DNA of 64,000 nt from Psychrobacter lutiphocae DSM 21542 (GTDB taxonomy: Bacteria; Pseudomonadota; Gammaproteobacteria; Pseudomonadales; Moraxellaceae), in the NCBI RefSeq assembly GCF_000382145.1, contig NZ_KB907637.1, forward strand, positions 1 through 64,000, written 5' to 3'. Numbering within the stretch: position 1 is the stretch's first letter; each line of letters opens with the position of its first letter. Both the position numbers and the translations under genes were made by a program. Positions 1 through 8,841 of this stretch are shown piece by piece. The notes beneath the pieces are model-generated. The model saw only the letters and a list, made by a program, of their open reading frames with translations. It did no database searches and was not told the origin of the DNA.

Positions 1-246
1 AAGCTTGCTGTGACGGCCTCGACGATGACGATCGTAGATGCTTTCAAGTCCTCGTTCATAATATCGCTTCTTAGTACGTCTGGCAGTTTCGGGGTGTATG
101 CAGAGGTCTTTGGCAATATCTATCGTGGATTTGCCTATGCTGTACTGGTGTAAGATCAGCAGTCGTAGGCGGGCTCTGGGATTGCTCTCAGTTTTTGAGT
201 ATTTGCCAAAGTCGTGATCGTCTAGGGTATTTGTTAGTTTGGTCAT
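1..246 (-). CDS. IS630-type transposase, N-terminal part (cut by window edge)
   Basis: An open frame runs without a stop from an ATG at 246 down to base 1 (82 codons), so the rest of the gene lies outside the window. The translation starts MTKLTNTLDD and contains a helix-turn-helix-like stretch (RARLRLLILHQYSIGKSTIDI is split here as RARLRLLILH then QYSIGKSTID) followed by a second one ending in YERGLESIYDRHRRGRHSK. The pattern 'G L xx I yD r h R G R' after a tandem HTH is typical of the DNA-binding end of IS630/Tc1-mariner transposases; the catalytic DDE part is not visible. It is transcribed away from the interrupted GST gene at 287-574. I cannot tell whether the full element is intact. Confidence 0.75.
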   Translation of the reverse strand, partial: MTKLTNTLDDHDFGKYSKTESNPRARLRLLILHQYSIGKSTIDIAKDLCIHPETARRTKKRYYERGLESIYDRHRRGRHSKL

Positions 247-282
247 AATTGAATTATACTATATATTTTGGGTTTGGTATAA
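1..282 (-). mobile_element. IS630-family insertion, one end inside window
   Basis: The transposase start codon is at 246 and recognisable GST coding sequence resumes at about 287, so the IS end must lie between. On the minus strand the DNA just before the transposase reads TTATACCAAACCCAAAATAT, with a TA at the junction as expected for IS630-type target duplication. The exact junction (about 276-283) is my inference. The same terminal sequence resembles the ends of the dispersed family B elements described below. Confidence 0.6.
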
Positions 283-286
283 CTTT

Positions 287-574
287 ATGCTGGCATTTCA
301 ACACACCCACCCTTCAAAGGCGCAGCGTATCGACCAAGTACCAGAAATTGGTCCAAAATCGATTGAGCGTGTGATTAAAGTACTGCCATATTTTGACAAT
401 ATTTTGCAGAAAAACACTTATTTGATGGGTGAGCAATTGACCTATGCAGATATTGTGCTCTATATCGGTTTGGACTTTGGACGAGTGTTGAAGTTTGATC
501 CAACAACACATGGCAGTGGCATTGCACGTTTTTATAAGATGATGGATGAGAGATTTGGTTTTAAAAAGAACTGA
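287..574 (+). pseudogene. Glutathione S-transferase, C-terminal remnant
   Basis: The translation from ATG 287 (MLAFQHTHPS onwards, about 95 residues) has the helical C-terminal domain of GSTs, with the conserved segment 'YLMGEQLTYADIVLY' near the middle (N-cap/hydrophobic staple region around ...LTYADI). The thioredoxin-fold N-terminal domain that binds glutathione is missing because the IS630 element ends immediately upstream. The ATG at 287 is probably fortuitous and I see no convincing ribosome binding site. The remainder of the gene may lie on the far side of the IS, outside the window. Confidence 0.7.
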
Positions 575-663
575 TTTGACTACAAAACTTGTTTTTCTAA
601 TTAAAAACTTTATCTAGTTTAAAAGCCCATCCAGTTAAAAAACTTATTCAGTAGAGAGCTGCT

Positions 664-1575
664 ATGTTAACGCTTCGCACTTTATCGGTAGCGACTTTTG
701 CTACTTTTATTACGCTTACAGGGTGTCATCAGACTATACCATCAGAGCAAAAAACCATACCATCAGAGCAAAAAACCATGCCATCAGAGCAAAAAGCCAT
801 GCCATCAGAGCAAAAAACCATGCCATCACAGCACACGGATAAAGGTATCAATCACAGTGTTGAGGCAGCTCGACAAATTAATAACAGTGTTTTAGCTGCC
901 TATGATTGGCAACTGCTAAAAGCAACCGATAGTCAAAATCGTCCGATTGATGCACTAAACAAAATCAAGCAACAAGTGACAGCGAGCTTTGGTGAGCAAA
1001 GCAACGGCTATGGTATTGGGTTTGGTGTTGGCTGTAACTCAATGGGGGCGAGCTATACACTTCAATCAAATGTGATGCAGGTGGGTGACATAATCAGCAC
1101 TATGATGCTATGCCAAGAATTAGATGCTGCTGAAAAGCAGTTGGCGCAGCTTATGGATGGTCGCAGTCAACTTAGCTTGACGGTTACAGACAACCCAGTG
1201 TTGACTCAGAAAACTGAAAACGGGTCGACCTTAGTTTGGCAAGGTCAGCAAACTCCAGAAACACGCTATGGTCACAAGGGCGACACTGTTTTTTGGCAGA
1301 TAGATCATCAGCTACAACCTTGTCCTAACCCAGATGATGGTACGACTTGTTTGAAAGTCAGAGAAGTATTTTATGACGCTCAAGGTATCAAAACGAGCGT
1401 CGGTGATTGGCAGCTGATTGTGGAGCCTATCGAAGGATATCAGCATGACTCTGGGCTAGTTCAAGTGCTGCGTCTAAAGCGCTTTACTGTTGACCCTGTC
1501 GATGTTAAAGGCAAGCAATATGCTTACGTACTTGATAGAGTCGTTGAAAGCGCTATCGTTGATGCGAAAGATTAA
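664..1575 (+). CDS. Lipoprotein with META and DUF4377 domains
   Basis: A signal peptide ends in lipobox LTGC (Cys21), so this is probably an envelope lipoprotein. Residues 24-56 are a tandem heptapeptide repeat (TIPSEQK and TMPSEQK types, four full copies plus a partial one) encoded by a 21-bp DNA repeat. Residues about 77-195 look like a META/HslJ domain (AYDWQLLKA near the start, FGVGCNSMGASY and a later MMLCQELDAAE segment). Residues about 213-285 fit DUF4377, with Cys pair 'QPCPNPDDGTTCLKVRE' and 'W..I.EPIEGYQHDSGL'. HslJ-type proteins are linked to heat shock and novobiocin tolerance; the role here is not shown. It is convergent with ruvC. Confidence 0.75.
   Translation: MLTLRTLSVATFATFITLTGCHQTIPSEQKTIPSEQKTMPSEQKAMPSEQKTMPSQHTDKGINHSVEAARQINNSVLAAYDWQLLKATDSQNRPIDALNKIKQQVTASFGEQSNGYGIGFGVGCNSMGASYTLQSNVMQVGDIISTMMLCQELDAAEKQLAQLMDGRSQLSLTVTDNPVLTQKTENGSTLVWQGQQTPETRYGHKGDTVFWQIDHQLQPCPNPDDGTTCLKVREVFYDAQGIKTSVGDWQLIVEPIEGYQHDSGLVQVLRLKRFTVDPVDVKGKQYAYVLDRVVESAIVDAKD
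733..831 (+). repeat. 21-bp in-frame tandem repeat, about 4.7 copies
   Basis: The unit ACCATGCCATCAGAGCAAAA plus one A encodes T-M/I-P-S-E-Q-K. Copies differ only at the Met/Ile and Thr/Ala codons. The array makes the flexible linker just after the lipidated Cys and can change in length without a frameshift. Confidence 0.9.
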
Positions 1576-1593
1576 CACGCCCGTTAGGACGGT

Positions 1594-2178
1594 TTATTTT
1601 AAATTGGTAAGGTCATCTTCGGTTAATCGCCAGCGACCTTTTTTCTTTGACGAACCGCGCCCACGCAAGTTGGTATTCATAAGCAACTTATTCATTGAGT
1701 GACTAGAATGAGCATGACAAATAGCGCAGGCTAGCCCATCAGCGGCATCTTGTTGCGGAGTAACGTCAAGATTTAAGATACGACACACCATCTCTTGAAC
1801 TTGTTCTTTATCTGCAGCGCCGTAGCCACATACCGCTTGTTTAATTTGTCTGGCGGTATATTCAGATACCTCAAGATCTAATGCGACCAAGGCGGCAATA
1901 GCCGCTCCACGAGCCTGCCCAAGCTTTAACGCTGAGTCAGGATTGGATGCCATAAATACTTTTTCAACAGCAGCGTGAATGGGTTCATTAGCATACTTTA
2001 AGTGATATTGAGTAATGCGGGTGATACCGCTAAAAATACGTTTGAGACGTTCTGGCATTTCTTTGGTCTCAGTGCGAATGGTTCCGGCATCCAAATAGCG
2101 TAAACGGTCGCCTGCTTGATGAATAATACCGTAGCCAGTTAATCTAGATCCAGGATCTATTCCAATAATGATTGCCAT
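1594..2178 (-). CDS. ruvC: Holliday junction resolvase RuvC
   Basis: RuvC cuts Holliday junctions together with the RuvAB branch-migration motor. The protein (194 aa) begins [17 protein letters not shown] with the first catalytic Asp at residue 8. The other acidic catalytic residues are Glu72 in AAVEKVF and Asp144/Asp147 in [13 protein letters not shown]. The family is usually about 165-175 aa; the extra length is a basic C-terminal tail after residue 165 ([12 protein letters not shown]). In many gammaproteobacteria ruvC sits next to ruvAB, but here ruvA is 11 kb away at 12789 and ruvB is not in the window. The start has only a weak ribosome binding site. Confidence 0.95.
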   Translation of the reverse strand: MAIIIGIDPGSRLTGYGIIHQAGDRLRYLDAGTIRTETKEMPERLKRIFSGITRITQYHLKYANEPIHAAVEKVFMASNPDSALKLGQARGAAIAALVALDLEVSEYTARQIKQAVCGYGAADKEQVQEMVCRILNLDVTPQQDAADGLACAICHAHSSHSMNKLLMNTNLRGRGSSKKKGRWRLTEDDLTNLK

Positions 2179-2491
2179 AATATTTGTAGGTTTTTAGTGA
2201 GTTATTTAAGTGGAAACTTTAACAAAATCTTTATTTGATTTGATAGTATAGCAGGCCGTCCCTATATACATAAGATGTATCAGTTTTTAATCTAATTTTT
2301 TAAACGAGTTTTTAATTTAATCTTTTCACTTAGACTTTTAGGGTCTGTTAAATATTGGTGTTTTTAGCACAAAAGCTATTTTCAAATTGTAATACATATA
2401 GAAAATAGACTTGCGTCATCAATGTTAAACAAATCTTAATATAAGCTATTAATTTTAGTTATTAGTTTTACCGAACATAGGACGACACATT
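2179..2491. other. Divergent gap ruvC / fxsA
   Basis: 313 bp of AT-rich DNA between two divergent genes. It must hold promoters for both. I see no repeat or RNA structure that I can support; a sequence GGGTCTGTTAAATATTGG at about 2341 resembles IS ends in general form but has no partner. Confidence 0.4.
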
Positions 2492-3139
2492 ATGGGTCAA
2501 TTAGTTGGCATCGCTATCGTATGGTTTATCATTGAAATGCTACTGTGGTATCTGGCAGCTCAATTTGTTAGCGGTTGGTGGATATTCTTTTGGTTTATAG
2601 CCGCCGCTGTGATAGGTTTATCACTTATTCGCTGCGGTATGAGAACTTTAAATCCAATGGCACAGCAAATGAAAGCAGGCGGTATGTTAAACCCTGCTAT
2701 GCGCCCACCCGAAGACACAATTATGAAAACAGTCGGTATGGCAGTTGGTGGCTTATTACTGCTTATCCCAGGCTTATTATCTGACGTACTGGCGTTATTG
2801 GTTGTTTTACCTCCAGTACAAAAAAAGCTAAAAGATATCGCGAATAACTATGTGATGAATAACCAACAAAAAATGATGGAAATGATGGCTAAGCAGATGG
2901 GTGGACAAATGGGTGGTCAAAACCCATTCGGTGGTGCTGGTGGTAATCCATTCGGTAGTCAAAACCCATTTGGCGGCGGCCAAAGCCCCTTTGGTAGCCA
3001 AGATCCATTTGCGAATAAACCTGGTGGCAGTAGTCCATTTGGTAGTGGTAACTTTAAACAAACGACCACAGTGGATGGCTCAGCCAAACCTGTTATGAAG
3101 GATGTTAAAAAGCTAGATAAACCAGCCAATGATGACTAG
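2492..3139 (+). CDS. fxsA: FxsA family membrane protein
   Basis: FxsA is an inner-membrane protein named for relieving F-plasmid exclusion of phage T7 in E. coli. The 215-aa product has hydrophobic segments at about residues 5-22, 28-46 and 80-105, with the family's short loop containing NPMAQQMKAGGMLNPAMRP after the second. The C-terminal third is hydrophilic and low in complexity, with repeated NPFGG/SPFGS motifs (residues about 140-190), probably cytoplasmic. The family core is about 150 aa, so this tail is an extension. A ribosome binding site (AGGA) precedes the ATG by about 9 bases. Confidence 0.88.
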   Translation: MGQLVGIAIVWFIIEMLLWYLAAQFVSGWWIFFWFIAAAVIGLSLIRCGMRTLNPMAQQMKAGGMLNPAMRPPEDTIMKTVGMAVGGLLLLIPGLLSDVLALLVVLPPVQKKLKDIANNYVMNNQQKMMEMMAKQMGGQMGGQNPFGGAGGNPFGSQNPFGGGQSPFGSQDPFANKPGGSSPFGSGNFKQTTTVDGSAKPVMKDVKKLDKPANDD

Positions 3140-3193
3140 TAATGATTAGGTGCTTTTGATGTTCAGGAGCTGTTTATTAATGGTAATCTCATT

Positions 3194-3330
3194 CTCAACT
3201 TATTAAAATTCTCTCAACTTATTAAAATTCAATGTTAACTGGTGATTTTAATCCAGTAAAACATAACTAGTTATTAAAATTTCTGGGCTAAAATCACTGC
3301 TAGGTTTAAAGTTGAGAGTGAGTTATCTAC
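3194..3330. repeat. Dispersed repeat family D, copy 1
   Basis: Starts CTCAACTTATTAAAATTC, which is itself duplicated in tandem (3194 and 3213), and ends GTTGAGAGTGAG. The end CTCAACTT is inverted at the other side (AAAGTTGAG), so it has short terminal inverted repeats. A second copy is at 42219-42330: both contain ATTAAAAT.. followed by CTGGGC in the middle and TTATCTACT after the right end. Confidence 0.65.
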
Positions 3331-3365
3331 TATACTTAACTATACAGTATCCTAGATTCTAAGAG

Positions 3366-3404
3366 GCACAAAAAAAGCCCTTTTTTTAAAAGGGCTTTTT
3401 AAAT
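3366..3404. terminator. Bidirectional intrinsic terminator between fxsA and 6S RNA
   Basis: AAAAAGCCC and GGGCTTTTT arms flank a short T/A loop, with A-tract on one side and T-tract on the other. It can stop fxsA transcripts on the plus strand and 6S RNA read-through on the minus strand. Confidence 0.8.
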
Positions 3405-3443
3405 AAACTGAATCATAAAGTAAAAGATATCAGTAAAAAATTA

Positions 3444-3632
3444 GGACCGAAGTGCCGCTGTAAGATGGGAACCCATGAACCGTGAAGTTCAGGGCGGACG
3501 TGTCATTGTCTCTTAAGGTTTCCTGAGACACTGTAAGCAGTGCAGGCATACACAATGAAACAATAGATAGCACATCCATTTAGTGCATTATCGGCTCAGG
3601 GAATATCATCCACTGGCGAACACTTCAGAGTC
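3444..3632 (-). ncRNA. ssrS: 6S RNA
   Basis: 6S RNA binds sigma70-RNA polymerase by mimicking an open promoter. On the minus strand the region reads CTCTGAAGTGTTCGCC near its 5' end, then CCCTGAGCCGATAATG, which matches the hallmark CCCTGAGCCGATA of gammaproteobacterial 6S RNAs. The 3' half contains GACACGTCCGCCCTGAAC and ends GGCACTTCGGTCC, pairing with the 5' end (GAAGTG with CACTTC) to form the closing stem. Length of about 189 nt fits the family. The gene is not followed by ygfA (fau), its common neighbour in enterobacteria. Ends are inferred from the promoter and the closing stem. Confidence 0.9.
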
Positions 3633-3637
3633 TTTAG

Positions 3638-3666
3638 ATTCTAACCAATATTCGAGACAGTTGCAA
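3638..3666 (-). promoter_or_regulatory. Sigma70 promoter of 6S RNA
   Basis: On the minus strand a -35 box TTGCAA (3661-3666) and a -10 box TAGAAT (3638-3643) are separated by exactly 17 bases. Transcription would start about 6-7 bases after the -10 box, at about 3631-3632, which agrees with the predicted 5' end of 6S RNA. Confidence 0.75.
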
Positions 3667-3927
3667 ATGCATCTTCAGATAACTTTGTTAAAAAGCGTAT
3701 TGGCTTGGTTGCGAATTGATAGTTTGAGTAACTAGCGAATTAGCACAGCTTGTTAATAACCACAATCTTCCATTATTGTAAATTAGGCTTGTGTGTTACA
3801 ATTAAAGCTTGTGAAACATTCATTTCATCAGTATTAAAGTTAGATTTTGTTTTAATTGTCTGTTTTTTTAATTGCGCTATTGAATAAATAGCTTTTCACA
3901 TTGATGACATAATCGGAGAGTAATAAT

Positions 3928-5520
3928 ATGGTAGCAGCAAATAATAATAAAAAAATCCCACACGTACTAATGATTTTAGATGGCTTTGGATATCGTGAAG
4001 ATGAGCGAGATAATGCAATCGCTGCTGCCAACACTCCCAATCTAGATCGTATTATCAAGCAATATCCGCATGGCTTGATTTCAGGATCAGGCGAAGATGT
4101 AGGTTTGCCTGAAGGTCAGTTTGGTAATTCAGAAGTAGGCCACATGAACTTGGGCGCTGGACGGATATTGTTTCAAGACTCTACTCGTATCTCACGTGAT
4201 ATTAAAAACCGTGATTTTTACACAAACCCAGCCATTGTTGATGCTATTAAGACAGCAACAGATGCAGGTGGCAATGTACATATTATGGGCCTGCTATCAG
4301 ATGGCGGTGTGCATGCGCATCAAGATCATATCGAGGCCATGTGTCATGCGGCTGTGGTTCATGGTGCAAATGGTATCTATGTGCATTGCTTCTTAGATGG
4401 TCGTGATACGCCACCAAAGTCAGCAGATAAATATATCCAGCGCTTACGTGACTTTCTGAACAACCTAAATGAGCACTATGAAAGTCAGGTACAGATTGCC
4501 AGTATTATTGGACGCTACTTTGCCATGGATCGTGACAACCGTTGGGATAGAGTACAAAAAGCTTACGATCTACTGACACTTGGTACCGCTGAGCGCATGG
4601 CAACACGTGCTGACGGTGCGATTCAAGCGGCATATAAAGCGCGTGAAACAGATGAGTTTGTCAGCCCAACCAATGTGATTGAGCATGGTGAAACACCGAT
4701 AACCATTGATGACAATGATGCCTTGATTTTTATGAACTTCCGTGCCGATAGAGCGCGTGAGTTGTCACAAGCTTTTGTTCTACCAGATCATGAGTTTTCT
4801 GGTTTTGCGCGCAAAAAACAGCCAAACCTATCTGCATTTGTGATGATGACTCATTATTCAGATGATCTGGCTGCCAGTCCAAAAACATCAGTCGCTTATT
4901 TGCCAACTACCTTGCACAATACTTTAGGTGAGTATCTGCAAGATAATCATAAAACCCAGTTAAGAATTGCTGAAACTGAAAAATTTGCGCATGTCACCTT
5001 CTTTTTTAGTGGGGGTAAAGAAGATGAGTATGAGGGTGAGTCACGTATCTTAATTCCATCTCCAGATGTCGAAACTTATGATTTAAAACCAGAAATGAGT
5101 GCTCCAGAAGTTACAAAAAACCTAGTAGAAGCAATTCATTCTGGTAATTACGATGTCTTAATTGTTAACTATGCTAATGGTGATATGGTTGGCCATACTG
5201 GAAACTTCGAGGCGGCTATCAAAGCAGTAGAGGCACTGGATGTAGCAATTGGTGCAGTTTCTGAAGCAGTGCTAGCAGAAGGCGGACATCTATTGATTAC
5301 TGCAGATCATGGTAACTGTGAGCAGATGCAAGACTATGAAAGTGGTCAGGTACACACACAGCATACCACAGAACAAGTACCCTTGATTTATGTAGGTGAC
5401 ATGCAGTTTAAAGTACGTAGCGGTGGTAAGCTAAGTGATGTGGCACCTACTATATTAAGTCTAATGGGGCTTGATATACCAAAAGAGATGACAGGTATTA
5501 ACTTATTAGAAACCAAATAA
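3928..5520 (+). CDS. gpmI: 2,3-bisphosphoglycerate-independent phosphoglycerate mutase
   Basis: Interconverts 3- and 2-phosphoglycerate in glycolysis and gluconeogenesis using two Mn2+ ions. The 530-aa protein has the first metal Asp in [12 protein letters not shown] (Asp18), the phosphorylated Ser68 in [15 protein letters not shown], and C-terminal metal ligands in [16 protein letters not shown] and [13 protein letters not shown]. Length is close to the usual 510-515 aa. SD-like GGAGAG lies about 9 bases before the ATG. It is transcribed away from the 6S RNA gene. A possible upstream promoter is TTGTAA...TACAAT around 3776-3800, with a short spacer, so uncertain. Confidence 0.96.
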   Translation: MVAANNNKKIPHVLMILDGFGYREDERDNAIAAANTPNLDRIIKQYPHGLISGSGEDVGLPEGQFGNSEVGHMNLGAGRILFQDSTRISRDIKNRDFYTNPAIVDAIKTATDAGGNVHIMGLLSDGGVHAHQDHIEAMCHAAVVHGANGIYVHCFLDGRDTPPKSADKYIQRLRDFLNNLNEHYESQVQIASIIGRYFAMDRDNRWDRVQKAYDLLTLGTAERMATRADGAIQAAYKARETDEFVSPTNVIEHGETPITIDDNDALIFMNFRADRARELSQAFVLPDHEFSGFARKKQPNLSAFVMMTHYSDDLAASPKTSVAYLPTTLHNTLGEYLQDNHKTQLRIAETEKFAHVTFFFSGGKEDEYEGESRILIPSPDVETYDLKPEMSAPEVTKNLVEAIHSGNYDVLIVNYANGDMVGHTGNFEAAIKAVEALDVAIGAVSEAVLAEGGHLLITADHGNCEQMQDYESGQVHTQHTTEQVPLIYVGDMQFKVRSGGKLSDVAPTILSLMGLDIPKEMTGINLLETK

Positions 5521-5820
5521 TTTTCTAGGGTGTGTCTTTGTTTTTATTTTGCTAATGGTGATAAAAATAACATAAATTGAGTCAGATACTTAATAGCGTA
5601 TGACAAGGTTTAGCTATTTTAGCCTTACCGATAATTGTATGAATTACCGATAATTGTATGAATTACCGATAATTGTATGAATTACTGATAGCTGTATAAA
5701 TTACTGATAGCAGCTGTATGAGTTAGATAGTGAACTGAATTGAAGACATACCCTAGACTCTAAATTTAGGCCCAAAACCACACTAAAAAGTTAAATATAA
5801 TCAGCTGAGTAGAATGCATA
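5521..5820. other. Gap gpmI / ctpA with 19-bp tandem array
   Basis: 300 bp. No terminator was recognised after gpmI. The main feature is the tandem array at 5625-5722; the rest is AT-rich and unremarkable. Confidence 0.6.
5625..5722. repeat. 19-bp tandem array, 5 copies
   Basis: Unit TTACCGATAATTGTATGAA occurs three times exactly (5625, 5644, 5663), then twice in diverged form (TTACTGATAGCTGTATAAA at 5682 and a 22-base variant at 5701). There are no spacers. Confidence 0.92.
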
Positions 5821-7398
5821 ATGAGCAGTAAAGCGTTTCAATATATCACGATTTGTGTCTCTTTTTGGGTTGGCAGCAGTGTCTTTTTAGGTGGAGCTTA
5901 TGCACAAATAAACGGTCAAGATGCTATTTTGACTGATAAGCAAGCAGCTAGTGTCGAAGCGCATAGCCCACATGATAGATTTTCTGGTGTGCAAGTTCCA
6001 ATGCTAAACACAGCAGTAAGACCAGTTGAATTAACCAAAACTGATCTAGATATTGACTCCATGCCAACAGATGGACTTGATGGCAGTAGCTTTGATGGCA
6101 TTGACTTTACTAGTGAGTCTCATGCTACCAATGGATTTGACGATGAGACGCCATGCACCGACAGCTGTGATGATATTGATGCTATTGCTACTGAAGATGA
6201 GTTTGATGAATCTGTCTATGCAGATAATGAGGTTGATCCAGTTACAGGCGTAAGTATAAGCTCAGACATTGAGCTGGGTATTGAGCATGTGCCTTTAAAC
6301 GCTATTTCACCAGAAACCATCGAAACTTTTGTGGAAGTTATTGATGTTATTCGTCATGACTACTTACACCCTGTTAATGATGAAGTGTTATTTCAGCATG
6401 CAATTACTGGCATGCTAGAAAAGCTAGACAGTCATGCTGAATATTTGACGGAAGAGAGCTATGAACGCCTACGGAGTTTTACTGATGGTGAAGTAGGGCA
6501 GGTTGGTATTTTTGCTCGTTACGATAATACCAGTGGTTATTGGATAGTAAATGAAGTGTTGGCTCAATCATCGGCAAAGGAGATGGGTGTTGAAGCTGGT
6601 GATAGATTGCTGCGTATTAAGCGAGCAGAACTGACATCAGACATGACACCACAAGATATTACCCAGTTGCTGTCAGGGGTTGCTGGATCTCAAGTATCAG
6701 TCACTTTACTAAGCAAAAGAGGCACAAGACGTAACCTGAATTTACAGCGCAATTTGGCTGCTGATAATAAATTGCAAGTGACGGTTCAGCAAGATATTGC
6801 TGTGGTACGCTTGCCTGTCTTTCAAAATGGTACAAAAGACCAGCTCATTGATGCACTACGACAAACGGGAGTTCCGATTACTGGGGTGGTATTAGATGTA
6901 CGCAATAACCCTGGTGGTGTATTATCTTCCGCCATTGATTTGGCCAGCTTGTTTATCAGAGATAGTAATTTGATACAAGTGCGAAATAGAACCAATCGTA
7001 GTCAATTGCTTAAATCTAATGGTGTGCCTTACTTGTCTGATTTGCCAGTGGTTATTTTACAAAATCGATATTCTGCATCTGCTGCGGAAGTGCTAGCTAG
7101 TAGCTTTAAAAGCAATCAACGTGCCAAGATTTTGGGTGAACAGAGCTTTGGTAAGGGTACAGTGCAAGAGGTAATTCCACTCAAATCTGGTGGCGCTCTA
7201 AAACTAACAGTAGCGGAGTATCGCAGTACTAGCGGTGATCCTATTGATGGAATTGGAGTAACACCAGATATTCATTTTGAGCATGATGGGGTTGATTGGC
7301 AACAAAGAGCAGTAAACTACTTGTTGACACAAGATAGGCCATTGGGTATTAAATTTGATGATAAATTTGAGGGTTTATCTGTAATTGAGGACTACTAA
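5821..7398 (+). CDS. C-terminal processing peptidase (S41 family), CtpA type
   Basis: Periplasmic serine protease with a Ser/Lys dyad that trims envelope proteins. Residues 1-28 are a signal peptide (cleavage near GAYA-QI). Residues about 75-150 are strongly acidic and low in complexity (repeated DGxxF, DDID, EDEFDES) with an isolated Cys pair at 112 and 116; this insert is not part of the usual CtpA fold. A helical N-terminal domain (165-215) is followed by a PDZ domain (about 222-305) and the S41 core. Catalytic Ser420 lies in NRYSASAAE and Lys445 in SFGKGTVQE, 25 residues apart as in E. coli Prc. Confidence 0.9.
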   Translation: MSSKAFQYITICVSFWVGSSVFLGGAYAQINGQDAILTDKQAASVEAHSPHDRFSGVQVPMLNTAVRPVELTKTDLDIDSMPTDGLDGSSFDGIDFTSESHATNGFDDETPCTDSCDDIDAIATEDEFDESVYADNEVDPVTGVSISSDIELGIEHVPLNAISPETIETFVEVIDVIRHDYLHPVNDEVLFQHAITGMLEKLDSHAEYLTEESYERLRSFTDGEVGQVGIFARYDNTSGYWIVNEVLAQSSAKEMGVEAGDRLLRIKRAELTSDMTPQDITQLLSGVAGSQVSVTLLSKRGTRRNLNLQRNLAADNKLQVTVQQDIAVVRLPVFQNGTKDQLIDALRQTGVPITGVVLDVRNNPGGVLSSAIDLASLFIRDSNLIQVRNRTNRSQLLKSNGVPYLSDLPVVILQNRYSASAAEVLASSFKSNQRAKILGEQSFGKGTVQEVIPLKSGGALKLTVAEYRSTSGDPIDGIGVTPDIHFEHDGVDWQQRAVNYLLTQDRPLGIKFDDKFEGLSVIEDY

Positions 7399-7468
7399 AA
7401 CAGCCAGTCTGATATAGCTACTAACTGCTTTTGTTGGTTACTGACTCTTTTGTCGATTGCTAAGGCAA

Positions 7469-8104
7469 CTATGGTGTAATTAGTCCGTGACGCATCGCTA
7501 AATGAGTTAACTTTACATCACTGTCAACACCCACTTTCTCAAAGATACGATAGCGATAGGTATTAACGGTCTTGACACTGACAAAGAGTTGATCAGCAAT
7601 TTGCTGTGGACTTTGACAGTTAACAACCATCATGGCTACTTGTTTTTCACGCTCACTTAGCCGATCAAAAGGTGACTCTTCGTTATCTGTTAATAGCATA
7701 TCTGCCAACTGCTCGGCCACGTCACTACTAAAGTATTTGCTGCCTTGGTTGACCTTTTTGATGGCTTTAATCATCTCTGATAATGGTGTGCCTTTGGTTA
7801 TATAGCCATTAACGCCTGCTTTTAATAGCATTGAGGGATATGGTTGAGCAGAAACACTACTCACTGCCAAAATTTTAACTTTTTCATCAAATTGGCGTAG
7901 CCTTTTGGTGGCTTCGACACCGCCAATATTTGGCATGTTAACATCTAGTAAGACCACATCTGGTTGTAATGAACGTACCATTTTGATAGCCATTTCACCG
8001 CTATCTGCTTCTCCTATCACCTCAATCTCAGGGTCATCAGCTAACATCCTACTAATCCCCATTCTGACCAGATCATGATCATCCACTACCAAAACTTTAA
8101 TCAT
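7469..8104 (-). CDS. GacA/UvrY-type response regulator (NarL family)
   Basis: A two-domain response regulator of 211 aa. The receiver domain (1-120) has the acidic pocket DDHD at 8-11, phospho-acceptor Asp54 in VLLDVNMP, and conserved Lys in GYITKGTP. The C-terminal LuxR-type helix-turn-helix (about 145-205) has LSEREKQVAMMV and ISV-like QIADQLFVSVKTVNTYRYRI. In gammaproteobacteria this type is driven by the GacS/BarA kinase and turns on small RNAs that titrate CsrA/RsmA; no kinase gene is in the window. A ribosome binding site (TAGGAAA) precedes the ATG. It is convergent with the ctpA-like gene. Confidence 0.88.
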   Translation of the reverse strand: MIKVLVVDDHDLVRMGISRMLADDPEIEVIGEADSGEMAIKMVRSLQPDVVLLDVNMPNIGGVEATKRLRQFDEKVKILAVSSVSAQPYPSMLLKAGVNGYITKGTPLSEMIKAIKKVNQGSKYFSSDVAEQLADMLLTDNEESPFDRLSEREKQVAMMVVNCQSPQQIADQLFVSVKTVNTYRYRIFEKVGVDSDVKLTHLAMRHGLITP

Positions 8105-8841
8105 AACTATTTCCTAAGGAGGGCTTAAAACTATTATAACTCTCTTTTGTTACTACTTAGTATTCGTGTTTTATGTTGCTGTATCGTAAAAGAAATGTTT
8201 TGAATTGACAACTAATCTTAATTGTATTAGAAAGTTAAAAATTAACCCTTAACGACTGCTGTTAATGATGTTAATATAAGTAACAAGCAGGCTATAGCAC
8301 CCATTTTTACTATATTTAGCGACTAGATACTAAGTTTAGCGACTAGATACTAAGTTTAGCGACTAGATACTAAGTTTAGCGACTAGATACTAAGTTTAGT
8401 GACTAGATACTAAGTTTAGTGACTAGATCTAGTCTTCGATTTGTTAAGTCTCGATTTTTTATCCATTGAATCCAGTCACTATAACTTAGTTAATGAAGTA
8501 ATGAATAAATAAAACACTGAGTCAACTGGATCAATGAAGTCTAACTATGAATGAAATCTAGATATAATTATTGGGTCCTATTATTTAAAATTAAGCAATG
8601 ATAGCAATCAAATGCTGTATTTTTATTATTGCCTTTACTTACAAAAAACCATATCTGCTAAATAAATTAAATTTAGTATTGTAGTTTATTACTAACTTAA
8701 TGGTGTAAGCTTTGAGCGTCAACATGATGTCAGGAAGCGAGTATTTAATCAAATAGTATTTTTAAAGCAATCAAATACTGGCTAAAAGTAATAATTTTTT
8801 AAAAGCCTATACCTTAATTTTTGACTCAAGTGGGATGACTT
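8105..8841. other. Large divergent gap with 20-bp tandem array
   Basis: 737 bp between the response regulator and the PBP7 gene. Apart from the array at 8315-8434 it is AT-rich with no ORF or RNA structure that I can support. It should contain promoters for both divergent genes. Confidence 0.6.
8315..8434. repeat. 20-bp tandem array, 6 copies
   Basis: Unit TTTAGCGACTAGATACTAAG is repeated at 8315, 8335, 8355, 8375, 8395 (last bases changing GC to GT) with a partial sixth at 8415. Each unit contains the palindrome-like CTAGATACTAAG. There are no spacers, so it is not a CRISPR. Confidence 0.93.

Noticed and set aside
239..286. Upstream extension of the GST remnant
   Set aside because: The frame continues through the IS end from a TTG, but that part is the reverse strand of the transposase start region, not GST sequence.
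2341..2360. IS-end-like GGGTCTGTTAAATATTGG
   Set aside because: It has no partner end or transposase nearby.
8315..8434. Possible CRISPR array
   Set aside because: The copies are contiguous with no spacers, and no cas gene is in the window. The same applies to the other tandem arrays.
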